The notes beneath the pieces are model-generated. The model was not told the DNA's origin. It did not search any database and saw only the letters and a list, made by a program, of their open reading frames with translations. From Algivirga pacifica (GTDB lineage Bacteria > Bacteroidota > Bacteroidia > Cytophagales > Flammeovirgaceae), in the NCBI RefSeq assembly GCF_039543525.1, contig NZ_BAABJX010000017.1, positions 124,001 to 188,000 on the forward strand: a DNA stretch of 64,000 bases. The letters are read 5' to 3'. The translations under genes and the position numbers were made by a program. Positions 45,442-55,400 of the stretch are shown here, one piece after another. Position 1 is the first letter of the stretch. Each line of letters begins with the position of its first letter.

Positions 45442-46057
45442 ACTCTTAATCGTGTTCATGATGATTTTACTATTGGCTTGCGATGGAACATTTGTTCCAG
45501 ACCCAATAGACCCACGCTTACCTAAATATTCTGAAAGTGGAAATGAAACTGCCGGGGCGATGGTCAATGGTAAGGTGTGGGGATCTACGGTGACCAGGTT
45601 CTTGTGGATAGAATCTTTTGAGCCAATAGTAGTAGCAGATCCTTTAAGGGATAGCCTGTTTATTGAGTTTATAGGCTATATCGAAGAAGAGCAAACAACC
45701 ATTCGTTTTCACTTATCAGAACAAGGAATTACGAAGTTTGATGATCTTGAAAATCTAAAGGGACAAAAAATTACCTTAGACGGACAGGATAATACCGCTC
45801 TTATAGGAACACGTTATTATTCTCGAAATGCTACCCCAAGAGGTGTGGGGCAAATTTTCTTTAGGTTTACAGATCTAGACTCTACCCGTTTGATCTTATC
45901 TGGAACCTTCGGGTTTACCACTACCAATGCATCAGGAAGTACAACAGAGGTATCTCATGGTCGCTTTGATTATAGAATCAACAAAGACAGACAGTTCTAT
46001 CTGGATACGTCCTATGTTAATACGCCAGATTGGAACCCTGTTCGCATAGATATTTGA
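45428..46057 (+). CDS. Lipoprotein, DUF6252-like
   Basis: 209 residues. Lipobox LLAC (Cys18) and a short proline-rich linker. The body starts TAGAMVNGKVWGS, a pattern I associate with DUF6252-type Bacteroidota lipoproteins, and is beta-rich (IEFIGYIEEEQTTIRFHLSE). The start codon lies inside the end of the barrel gene, suggesting translational coupling. Probable partner of the outer-membrane barrel; function unknown. Confidence 0.65.
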   Translation: MIINRLLIVFMMILLLACDGTFVPDPIDPRLPKYSESGNETAGAMVNGKVWGSTVTRFLWIESFEPIVVADPLRDSLFIEFIGYIEEEQTTIRFHLSEQGITKFDDLENLKGQKITLDGQDNTALIGTRYYSRNATPRGVGQIFFRFTDLDSTRLILSGTFGFTTTNASGSTTEVSHGRFDYRINKDRQFYLDTSYVNTPDWNPVRIDI

Positions 46058-46159
46058 ATATAGGAGGGTAGTAATACACGAGCGATCATTTCTCATTACA
46101 AAACGCTCTTTTTGACTCTTTATTAGAAAATAAGCATCAAAACCCAACCTTAATTTCTA

Positions 46160-48211
46160 ATGAAGAGCACTTTTAAAATTCTTACCTTTTTTCTATTATT
46201 TTTCTCTGTTACACAAGCTTTTGCACAAACAAAATGGTTATACGACGGTGCTTTTCGTACCAAGGAAGAACGTCTTTTGGCAATGGGTCTTGCGGGTATT
46301 GTCAACCGGGATTCCTCCCAACTTTATCTTCAGAATGTCAACGAGACCTGGAGCTATACCCGAACGGATGAAGAGTGGGCAAAGCTATATGCGGCAGATG
46401 GTATTGAGTTTATCACAACAAATGATATTAATGCATTAGTGATTGCATTTAAGGAGCAGCTCAATGGAGTGATTACCTATGACTCCTTGCAGGTTGCCTC
46501 TAATTTTGAGGGGCAGCAATTTCTGTGGCAAGGAGAGTTTGCAGGGATGCTTGGAGGATTGACAGACCGGCTTCCAATGACAAAGGAAAGAGCCTTAGCC
46601 CTTGATTTTATCCTGACGGATTCTGTAGAAGTAACAGACTATCGTCAGTCCCTCGCTACTATACAATTTCCTGCCCGTTTGGAACTTGAAGCACATGACT
46701 GGAACAATACCTCCCTCACGTCCATGGAGCGTTATATTTTGCTTTTGCAAGATGGTGTGAATAGTTTACTGCCACGGAGTAATCCTAAGAAATTCTATAT
46801 ACGAGAGTTAACCGATTATACGGTCAAAGAGCAAATGTTTCAGGTGAATCTTGGAGGAACTTCGTCACTATACTTCGATAGCTTACCAGAAGAGAAGGCA
46901 ACGATTATTGAGGATATTCTAAGGTATATGAGGCAGGAGAATAAAGGGCAGATCTTTCATATCTATGGATGGATGCGACCAGAACCTTTGATCCAGTGGT
47001 TTTCCGCTTATGGAGGGAGTTTTCATGAGACATTATTATCCAATATGTCCTGGCATACTTCTTATAAGGTAGATCAACCGCTTCCTGAACGAAAAGCCAA
47101 TCAGTTCGACCGCGATTCGCTGTATCTGGAAGAGAAGCATTATGTACTGATGATTGGTTCGGAAGGAGATGCCGGAAACTGGACCTATGGGTTGCAGGCT
47201 GGTGCATGGCTGTCACAGGAAAGAGGAAATGTACCTATTGGCTGGGGCTTCAACCTACATTTATTACAGCAAGCACCTTTTATCGCCCACCATTACCTTT
47301 CTTCTGCTACGGAGCAAGATGGCTTTTTGGCGGTGACTACACCTCTTGGGTATACTTATCCCGATCTTTTTCCAGAAGAAGTACTGGATAATGCCATTCT
47401 CGAAAGCAAAGCCTTGATGGATACCTTTGATATAGCACAGCTCTATGCCTATAAGCACTACAATGGCAAAGGAGTCTCTGACTACCGCAACATTACGATT
47501 GACAATAGCTTTAACTTTAATAAACTTGGGGCTTTCAATAAGGCCATAGGTTCAGAGCTTACGTTCCTTTTTGATCCAAAGCTGCCTACCCAAACCACTA
47601 CGATCAGAGAAGAACACCTACTCTTCAACCATGTGGATGATGGGACTTTCTATGGGGATATGAATAATACCTATACGGTGGCTGATGATATCATCGATAG
47701 GGTTGCTAAGAAAACGAAACCTTCGTTTACCCTAGTTGGTTATCAACGTCTCCGAAAAGATAATTACCTAAACAGAACAGCCCCTGAGAATGTGGATATC
47801 TCCCTAAAACGCCTTAAGAAAATCATCAACCTAGTAGAAGAAGATGAAGCGTATGGAAAAGAAATTATCTTTGTAACTCCTGAGAAATTTGCCAACCTTC
47901 TTCAGCAAAGCAAGGGCATTATTCCTCCCAACTATAAAGAATCTCCTGTTCCCGTCCATGTACAAACTCCTGAAGTTGCCTTTTCTGTTTATCCCAATCC
48001 AGCCAAGGAGTATATTATGGTGAAGGGCGAATTTATGGAAAAGAATGCGACCATAGAGGTGATGAATATCTATGGGAAACAACTCTTAAAGCAGGGGCTT
48101 CAGGGAAATAAATCGTTGAGAATAAATACGTCGGATTGGCCTAAAGGAACGTACTTGCTGCGTTATCAAAACGGGCAGCGCTATGGGGTTAAGAAAGTGA
48201 TTGTTGTTTAA
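46160..48211 (+). CDS. GxGYxYP family secreted protein with type IX sorting domain
   Basis: 683 residues. Signal peptide (MKSTFKILTFFLLFFSVTQAFA). The central motif PLGYTYP at 395-401 is close to the GxGYxYP signature of a putative glycoside hydrolase family. The C-terminal domain from about residue 608 begins FSVYPNPAKEY and ends GVKKVIVV, a classic type A sorting signal for the type IX system. It is therefore probably secreted to the surface and acts on a glycan; activity is inferred by family. It stands 102 nt after the barrel/lipoprotein pair. Confidence 0.85.
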   Translation: MKSTFKILTFFLLFFSVTQAFAQTKWLYDGAFRTKEERLLAMGLAGIVNRDSSQLYLQNVNETWSYTRTDEEWAKLYAADGIEFITTNDINALVIAFKEQLNGVITYDSLQVASNFEGQQFLWQGEFAGMLGGLTDRLPMTKERALALDFILTDSVEVTDYRQSLATIQFPARLELEAHDWNNTSLTSMERYILLLQDGVNSLLPRSNPKKFYIRELTDYTVKEQMFQVNLGGTSSLYFDSLPEEKATIIEDILRYMRQENKGQIFHIYGWMRPEPLIQWFSAYGGSFHETLLSNMSWHTSYKVDQPLPERKANQFDRDSLYLEEKHYVLMIGSEGDAGNWTYGLQAGAWLSQERGNVPIGWGFNLHLLQQAPFIAHHYLSSATEQDGFLAVTTPLGYTYPDLFPEEVLDNAILESKALMDTFDIAQLYAYKHYNGKGVSDYRNITIDNSFNFNKLGAFNKAIGSELTFLFDPKLPTQTTTIREEHLLFNHVDDGTFYGDMNNTYTVADDIIDRVAKKTKPSFTLVGYQRLRKDNYLNRTAPENVDISLKRLKKIINLVEEDEAYGKEIIFVTPEKFANLLQQSKGIIPPNYKESPVPVHVQTPEVAFSVYPNPAKEYIMVKGEFMEKNATIEVMNIYGKQLLKQGLQGNKSLRINTSDWPKGTYLLRYQNGQRYGVKKVIVV

Positions 48212-48293
48212 TTATGTGGCCTATTTATAAAAATCCATACGGAGGTAATATCATTTCCTTTGCGGAGGAGCGGTGCTTTCGGATGCTTTTAAG

Positions 48294-48590
48294 TAATTAA
48301 CGTTGAATAAATAATCGTCATAAATTCTTTTCCCAACTCCGCCTAGGACTAATTAAGTTTGAATATTTAAGCGTCATAAATGTTTCCCTCAACTCCGCCT
48401 AGGGCTAAAGCCCCAGGCTCTTTTAGAATTGCCACGTTGTGGCGATCTATAACCAACGTATATTATTTGTTAGACAGAAAAACAGTAGTATAGATCACCG
48501 CATAGCGGTATTTCAAACAGAGACTGGGGTTTCAACCCTAGGCGGGGATGGAGATAACTATTGTGTCGGTTATTTATTCAACCTTAATCA
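48294..48590. repeat. Palindromic MITE-like element C
   Basis: About 297 bp. The left end (48294-48322, containing GTTGAATAAATAATCGTCA) and right end (48562-48590) are inverted copies of the same terminus as elements A and B. A second copy of the left terminus is at 48351-48378. The interior is different: CTCCGCCTAGG words and hairpins GCCAC-GTT-GTGGC and ACCGC-ATA-GCGGT, again with C-triloop-G. No gene inside. It occupies the convergent spacer between the GxGYxYP and DUF5009 genes. Confidence 0.72.
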
Positions 48591-48798
48591 ACCCGTCACT
48601 ATACGAAACACAACGATTTTTCATTCAATTTATCACCAACCTTATTTTTCCACTTATACCATCCGAGCGTGGACGCTCGGCGAAAGCGCTTTTAGGTCTT
48701 AGGCAGGAGCCTAAGACCAGTGCAACTTGTTTATCCAAAATCACCCTCAACGCTTCAAGCAGCACATCATTGAAAATTGATAATAAAAAAAATGAAAA
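48591..48798. repeat. Hairpin words before the DUF5009 stop
   Basis: Two perfect hairpins: CCGAGCG-TGGA-CGCTCGG at 48663-48680 and a 10-bp stem GGTCTTAGGC with loop AGGA at 48695-48718. Their loops are the reverse complements of the TCCA and TCCT loops at 26257-26308, so the same kind of unit sits here in the opposite orientation. The remaining sequence shows no gene. Confidence 0.7.
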
Positions 48799-50253
48799 TT
48801 AATTCTTCCAAAAGACCTTCCGCCTAGTAAAGAATACAGTCAATAGCCCTACGACGATCGTGATGATCGCTCCCTTAAGTATTCCTAACCAAGGATGCCA
48901 TTCCTGTAGCTGGTGAAGGAATGGAGTAATATGGAGCAAAGAGAAAATAGGAATAATACAGAGCGCAGCCCCTACATAGGCAATCATAGGATTTTGGCCG
49001 TTCATCACGACAAACGAGAAGACGGGATGTTGTCCTATTTTCTGATCGAGCATAGATAGAATAATATAGGTGAAAATAGCGAGTCCGCTGCTTACAAAAT
49101 AGTAACTGATGGTGGCATGATCTTTATGAATCCCCCCTTCGTAAGCCTCAAAGAATAAGCCCAATAATAGCCAGTAGCTTCCCCATTGGAATAGTTGTAA
49201 GTATAGAGGCTTATCGTGTTCTTTTGGAGTACGAATGAGCCAGTAAGCAGCGAGTAGGAGTGTTGCCGTTCCTAAAAAGTTTAGGTTGAGCCAACGCATA
49301 TATAGTCCCACTAGATTCAAGACAATAATACTGAACAGTATAGAACCAAACAGCACCTTTTGAGTAGTGGTCTGCTCTTGAGAAAAGGTAATCCCATTTC
49401 CTTTCAGGTTTTTATAGACCATATCCCCTAGAATCGTTCCCGGAATAATGATTAATAGGTATTGGCAGAAATACAGCGTATACAACCAAGTGGCAGGAGA
49501 GAATCCCCAGGCAACCTGCTGCCAACTTCCCGGAATGTCTTTGCTTAAGCGGATAGCAATCAGCAGGGCCATAATTCCTAGACGAGCCAGTAGATTATCT
49601 TTTGTAAATAACCAGAGAAGACTACCAAATATAGCCATGTTGGCTAGTACAAGGATGATAATGTCAGAACGCTTGACACTAAACGATAGTCCAAAGTAGA
49701 AGTGTGCAAAAGCCAGTAAACTAAAGGCGATACCAAAGCCCATAACTCGTATCATAACCTTATAGCGATTGATCGTTTCTTTAAAGGAAGTATAGATCAA
49801 AAACAAGGTAATAAAAGCAGTCAGGCTACTAAGCCATCCAATTGCGTCCGGAGTACTTTGCAGTGCCCAAGGCTTCATATGCTGGAGGAAAATAGCAAAA
49901 AATACTAAAGAAGCTCCTCGCTTGAGAATGTACAAAAGGATTATCCAGAGAGGCTCTCCCTGCCCTAGCTTCTTGCGTAAAGCCAAGGGAAAGGCAGCTC
50001 CCATCGCAAACAGGAAAAAAGGAAATACCAGGTCTACCCATGTAATCCCGGGGATTTCAGGGTGAAACTTGAAGTCAGGAGGCCCTACCTGAGCATGGAA
50101 CAGCCATCCAGATAAGGAATCCAGGTGAGCAATATGCCCAGAGAAGATCATCGCCAAAATGGCAATACCTCTTAAAGCATCTAATCCCATCGATCGCTTT
50201 TTGAATGCGGTATGGGTAGGCGAAGTAGCAATGGTTACAGGTTTTTGTTGCAT
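48799..50253 (-). CDS. DUF5009 / NagX-like membrane acyltransferase
   Basis: 484 residues, about 11-12 membrane helices. The signature LDALRGIAI is at residues 24-32, followed by GITWVDLVFPFFLFAMGAAF. This is the COG4299 family related to heparan-alpha-glucosaminide N-acetyltransferase and to NagX of N-acetylglucosamine catabolic loci. It may acetylate an amino sugar at, or pass it through, the inner membrane. It follows SusC and SusD on the same strand, so import of an amino-sugar glycan is a reasonable inference. Activity is not proven by sequence. Confidence 0.85.
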   Translation of the reverse strand: MQQKPVTIATSPTHTAFKKRSMGLDALRGIAILAMIFSGHIAHLDSLSGWLFHAQVGPPDFKFHPEIPGITWVDLVFPFFLFAMGAAFPLALRKKLGQGEPLWIILLYILKRGASLVFFAIFLQHMKPWALQSTPDAIGWLSSLTAFITLFLIYTSFKETINRYKVMIRVMGFGIAFSLLAFAHFYFGLSFSVKRSDIIILVLANMAIFGSLLWLFTKDNLLARLGIMALLIAIRLSKDIPGSWQQVAWGFSPATWLYTLYFCQYLLIIIPGTILGDMVYKNLKGNGITFSQEQTTTQKVLFGSILFSIIVLNLVGLYMRWLNLNFLGTATLLLAAYWLIRTPKEHDKPLYLQLFQWGSYWLLLGLFFEAYEGGIHKDHATISYYFVSSGLAIFTYIILSMLDQKIGQHPVFSFVVMNGQNPMIAYVGAALCIIPIFSLLHITPFLHQLQEWHPWLGILKGAIITIVVGLLTVFFTRRKVFWKN

Positions 50254-50277
50254 GTATACGTTAGTTTATCAGTTATA

Positions 50278-50362
50278 GTTTATCACTTATCGGTTATAGC
50301 TTTACTTGGATACGTTTAAAGAAAAAAAAGAAACGATAAGCAATAACCGATAAGCGATAAAC
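50278..50362. repeat. Inverted repeat between SusD and DUF5009 genes
   Basis: The left arm (50278-50302) matches the complement of the right arm (50338-50362) at 23 of 25 positions. The core word CTTATCGGTTAT also occurs near 9395-9415 and 41426-41445, so this is another dispersed intergenic word family. No T-run. Confidence 0.75.
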
Positions 50363-50368
50363 ATACGT

Positions 50369-52126
50369 TTATTCCATCAAATCCCAATGTGCAGGCTTAT
50401 CTTTATACTGACTGTCCCACCACATGGGCTGCATCATCGTGTTTCCTCCAATTCGTTCACTGGCAGCTTCTACGCTTTCCTGATTATAACGAAACTCATC
50501 GATGATATACATCCATCGTCTAGGAAGCACGCCTTCTGTGTCTCCAGTGCTGTTGATCTGGAATAATTGAGGATATCCTGTTCTTCTCCACTCTGCCCAG
50601 GCTTCAAAACCGTTAGAGTAATTGGCAATCCATTTCTGCGTAATCACTTGCGCGATTTGCTCTTCCGTGCTGCCAGTGCTTTTAAAGGCTGCAGGGCCGT
50701 TAAGGTACGCTTCATATCGATTAGTATCATCTTCCGTTAGTTCTGGAATAGCATACATATCCATGGAAGCCCGAACACCTTTTTCGTATTCTACGGAAGC
50801 TGTTACGGCATCATTTTGAAAGCGCAAGGCGGCTTCTGCCTTAAGGAAACATACCTCTGGATAAGTAATTAAATAAATCTTGAAGTCATCTTGTCTTAAG
50901 TACTCTCCCAGCTCAGAGTAATCATTGAGTTGATCCTGCATTTGCGATAGGGTAGAAGGACTTTGTCCATTACGAACGCCCTTATAACGTTTTTGATCAG
51001 CAAGGCTAATTCCCTGTTCACCAAGAAAGCTTTCTACTTGATCCATATACCCATAAGGCTTTTCAAATAAGGATACCCTTGTTTGTGTTGCAGCCTTTGC
51101 TTCCGCATGAAACTGCTGTTCCTCAGGAGAAAGAGCATCGCTATTGATTTGCGCTAAGGTAGTATTAAGTCCCTTAAGGTAATCTAACCTTGGAGCAGCA
51201 TATCGTTCTATACGAGGGTCATTTAAAGTCTCCAGGTAATGAACTGCTGTTTCTGAGACTCTATACCATCTTGGGAACTGATTAGCATTGACTTTTAGAG
51301 GATTCATATGCTGGAAGCCAGCGGGTCCGGCAGGGTCAGTAAGCAAACCCACATTATCAAGGTTGCTCTCCATCACACCTCCTGTAGCTGATAAGGCCTT
51401 ATTGAACTCTTCTTCTGCTTTGGCAGGAGCAACAAGGGAAATGCGCATAGCCATACGCAAGCGAAGAGAATTGGCAAAGCGTTGCCATTTCAATAAGTCG
51501 TCATTTAATAGAAGGTCATTCCCCCCCATACGTGCTCCTCCTTCTGCTGAACTCAGCAACTGTACTGCTTCATCTAGTTCCAAAAATAATGCCGTGTAAA
51601 CAGCTTCTTGCTCGTCGTATCTTGGGGTAAGGATAGGGTTTTCGGCATCGTCCGCTGAGAAGGCTTCCGAGTAAGGAATATCACCAAAAGTATCTGTTAG
51701 CCTTAGAAACCATAAGGCACGAAGGATCTTAGCCTGTCCTTCTTGATAGTCCAACTCCTTTTCGTGCGCTTTTTTCATCGCATGATCTGCCAATCCTAGA
51801 AACCCCCTATAGGACTGTGCATAAGCTCTCGACCATAACGTCGCGTTCCATGGGTCACTATGGAAATAAGCATCTGTAATATGTCCCGGGTTGGTATTAG
51901 TGAAATATTGGGACAAAAAAGAAGCATAATGCTGTGTATAATAATAAGTGGTATAGTCTCCAACACCTTTGACCATCGCACGGCTAAGTAAGTACTTAGG
52001 TTCTATATCTGTAGTAGCATTGGGATTGCTATTGAGTTCATCAAAATGATCGGTACAACCATTCAGCCCTAAGACTGATGCTATAGTCAGTAAACCAATA
52101 CTAATTGTATGTTTTATTGTATTCAT
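50369..52126 (-). CDS. SusD/RagB-family outer-membrane lipoprotein (SusD-like_2)
   Basis: 585 residues. Lipobox LNGC (Cys24), then DHFDELNSNPNATTDIEPKY, typical of the SusD-like_2 branch. Helical TPR-type units with AYAQSYRGFLGLADHA and ILRALWFLRLTDTFGDIPY follow. It is a surface lipoprotein that caps the SusC transporter and binds the glycan. It pairs with the SusC gene upstream, but a 338-nt spacer with a long palindrome lies between them, where SusC and SusD genes are normally close together. Confidence 0.95.
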   Translation of the reverse strand: MNTIKHTISIGLLTIASVLGLNGCTDHFDELNSNPNATTDIEPKYLLSRAMVKGVGDYTTYYYTQHYASFLSQYFTNTNPGHITDAYFHSDPWNATLWSRAYAQSYRGFLGLADHAMKKAHEKELDYQEGQAKILRALWFLRLTDTFGDIPYSEAFSADDAENPILTPRYDEQEAVYTALFLELDEAVQLLSSAEGGARMGGNDLLLNDDLLKWQRFANSLRLRMAMRISLVAPAKAEEEFNKALSATGGVMESNLDNVGLLTDPAGPAGFQHMNPLKVNANQFPRWYRVSETAVHYLETLNDPRIERYAAPRLDYLKGLNTTLAQINSDALSPEEQQFHAEAKAATQTRVSLFEKPYGYMDQVESFLGEQGISLADQKRYKGVRNGQSPSTLSQMQDQLNDYSELGEYLRQDDFKIYLITYPEVCFLKAEAALRFQNDAVTASVEYEKGVRASMDMYAIPELTEDDTNRYEAYLNGPAAFKSTGSTEEQIAQVITQKWIANYSNGFEAWAEWRRTGYPQLFQINSTGDTEGVLPRRWMYIIDEFRYNQESVEAASERIGGNTMMQPMWWDSQYKDKPAHWDLME

Positions 52127-52142
52127 AGAAGTAGTTGTTCTT

Positions 52143-52400
52143 ATCTATCCATCTATTAAGTTTGAATATTTATCCGTCACACTACCAAATCGCTTTGTTG
52201 AACCGTTGAATCGTTGAATTAAGCTTCGCTCGTTGATTCGAGTTGAACTGTTGATTGATAGTTATATGTCCCCATACAACGAATCAACTCGAATCAACGA
52301 GCGAAGCTCAATTCAACTCTCCGAAGGAGAAATTCAACGATTCAACAGAGCTGGTTAGTAGTATGTCGGTTATTTATTCAACTTTATTTTATGGATAGAT
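52143..52400. repeat. Palindromic MITE-like element B between susC and susD
   Basis: About 258 bp, the most complete copy. The ends ATCTATCCAT (52143-52152) and ATGGATAGAT (52391-52400) are perfect inverted repeats, continuing into the shared terminus TTTGAATATTTATCCGTCA and its complement. Inside are left and right arms with GTTGATTCGAGTTGAAC, GAGC-GAA-GCTC and CTCC-GAA-GGAG. No clear target-site duplication is visible. It can form a very long hairpin in the transcript between SusC and SusD. Confidence 0.8.
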
Positions 52401-52464
52401 ACTGTTTAATTATTAGTTTCAAGTTTCTTGAATTCGGTTGATAATTCAACTCGAGTCAACCTGA

Positions 52465-55400
52465 CTAGAATGCTAGATTAACGTTAAATCCCATCTGTCG
52501 GGCAGTAGGAATGGCGGAGTACTCAATTCCCCTTCCGTTGTAGGAAGCCTGAGGGTCAAATCCTGGCGTATTCTTGTGCAAGAAGAATAAGTTATTGCCT
52601 ACCAAGGCAATGTCTGCACGCTCAAGGAAAGAGGCTTTTAGCCAGCGTTGTGGAAGGCTATACGTCAATCTAACTTCTCTCACTTTCACAAATGAGGCAT
52701 CATAAAGAAACTCTTCAGCCACGATACGGTCATCTGCAGCTATACTTCTCCAATAGTCTTCTGGAGAGACGGCACGATTATTTGTTTTGTAAATAGGTGT
52801 GCCATTTTCATCCACCCCTTCTTGCTGCACCCCTACGGTGATCCCTCCTGTAGGGAACCACTTGGCAGGGGTCAGACCTGCTTCTTTTCTGGCAGCCTCT
52901 GAAGCAGCCCATTCTTCTCTTCCCTCAACAGTCCATTCAGCATTTCCTTCTCTGGATAGAATGACATTGGTTAGAGAGAAAATATCGCCTCCCATTTGGA
53001 AATCAAGCAATACGTTCAGGCTGATATTCTTGTAGCGTAGGTAGTTACTCCATCCTCCAGTAAGGTCTGGATTGAAGTTTCCGATCACTTGAGGCTCAGG
53101 GTTGACGATAGGCAATCCTTTGCTGTCGACAATAATCTCCCCGGCAAACTCACCTTCTTCTACTCGGGCATATCGGGTACCGACAATATCTCCATAAGGT
53201 TGACCTTCGATAGCCTGTACTTTAACAGTACTGGCAGAGGTTAATCCATAAACCGGTACCAGGTCATCCAATCGAACAACTTCCGAGATGTTTCGGGCAA
53301 CATTGAGTCCCATTGTCCATTCTAAATGCTTCTTTTTCAGGATGTCGGCAGTAAGTTGTACCTCTAGTCCCTTGTTTTCGATCAGTCCGGCATTTGTCAT
53401 AATAGAGGAGTAGCCGGTTGTTCGGGTGACAGGCATAGAGATAATCTGGTTAACCGTACCTGTTTTATAAAGGGTTGCATCCATACCCAATCGGTTCTCA
53501 AACAAACGGATATCCAAGCCCAACTCCAGGGAAGTAGTAATCTCTGGTTTTAGGTCCAGGTTGGGACGGGTCCAAGGCTTGTCTCCATAGCTTTGTCCAT
53601 GTATGGTTGGACCGATGGAATAGTAATAGTCCATTTGATAAGGACTGGTATCATTACCCACTTGCGCCCATGAAAAACGGGTTTTAGCAAAGGAGAAGAT
53701 ATTGGAAGAGACTTTAAAGATGTCTGTCCAAACGGCCGATAAAGAGGCTGAAGGGTAAAAGTAAGAACGGTTATGGGCAGGTAAGGTAGAAGACCAGTCA
53801 TTACGAGCAGTAAGGTCCAAGAAGACCATGTTCTCGTATCCAATCTGTGCCATTCCGTAGAGCGATTGTATTTCCTTTTGACTAAACCCTTGTCCTGCCG
53901 TTTGTACGTCAGTATTACTGATATTGTATAGGTCATCCAGTAGGAAGCTGATACCATTATGGCTCATGCTTCTACCCATACTTTTCATTAGGTTACCTCC
54001 GGCAGAGCCTGATAGGGAGATACTTTTACCGTTGAGCATTAGATCCTTTTGTGCGGTTACCAGAAAGTCGATATTACTTTCTTGCCCCGTGCCCATGGTC
54101 TGATAGTATTTGGAGCGAGTAGCTCCTCCTTCAAAGGCAGTCCATTTAGCAACAATACGTTCCTTTTGACTACTGCTGAAATCAGTACCTCCTCGAACCA
54201 TCAGTTGTAACCAATCTGTCGCCTGATAATGTAGGGATGCCATGGCAATAAGTCGGTTGCGTTGGTCATCGTTCGTGTTATTGTTGATGGTCCAATAAGG
54301 GTTTTGGTTACGGCTTGCCTGACTAGGTCCTCCGGCTCCATCCCAAAGAATAGGGTAGCCCAAGGCATCTTCATATGTTTGTAAATCTTCTAGTCGAATG
54401 TTTCTTGGCATACGCAAGAAGCCATACATAGGGTTGTCGGGGTGATCTGTCAGTTGTGGACGATTTTGGGCATCCTGTAAAATATAACTGACCTTTGCTT
54501 TGGCTGTAAGTTTATCACTTAAGGCTGTATTGACACTTAGTCCCAGGTTGGTCTTCTGAATCTCACTATTGGGAATCATAGACTTTAGGGTATTGTGGGT
54601 AAACGAGAAACGTGCCTGTGTCTTGTCATTTCCACCTTCCAAAGAAAGGGAATGAGTATTGTTGCTCCCTGTTCTGAAAAAGTCTTGGACATTATTTTCT
54701 TGAACATCGTAGGTAGTTTCCTCTCCTTTCCAGTTGACAAAAGAACGACCATCCATCGCAGAAGCCCCCCAGGAAGAGGTAAAGTCAGCAGGTTCTACCC
54801 ATTGCGAATTAGCCTCCTGGTAGCGTAACATTCGGCCATATTCGTTTTGGAACGCTGGCATGACCATAGGGCTACTGTACATGCTGTTGAGACTGTAGTG
54901 TACACCAATTCCTTTACGGGAACGACCACTTTTGGTGGTGATCAGGATGACACCGTTGGCAGCTCTGGAACCGTATAGGGCTGCTGCATTGGCTCCTTTT
55001 AAAACAGAAATGGTCTTGATATCATCTGGGTTGATGTCCGATAATCCACTTCCATAATCAATCCCTCCATTGGCACTGGCCTGACTGCGGCTTCCACCAC
55101 TCACAGGAATACCATCGACGACCACCAAGGGATCATTGCTTCCCGCAATAGAGTTCATACCTCGGATAACGATTCGTGGTGAACCACCTTCTCCGGTACC
55201 TCCTCCTTGAATCTGTACTCCAGCCACTCTACCGGATAGTGAGTTGGCAATATTGGTAGGACGAACTTGAAGTAGGTCATCTCCTTTAACTTCCTGTACA
55301 GCATAGCCCAATGCTTTCTTTTCCCTTTCTAGTCCGAAAGCTGTGACAACGACTTCATCCATTTCCCCAACGGCTTCTCGCATGACCACTTTAAGAGTAG

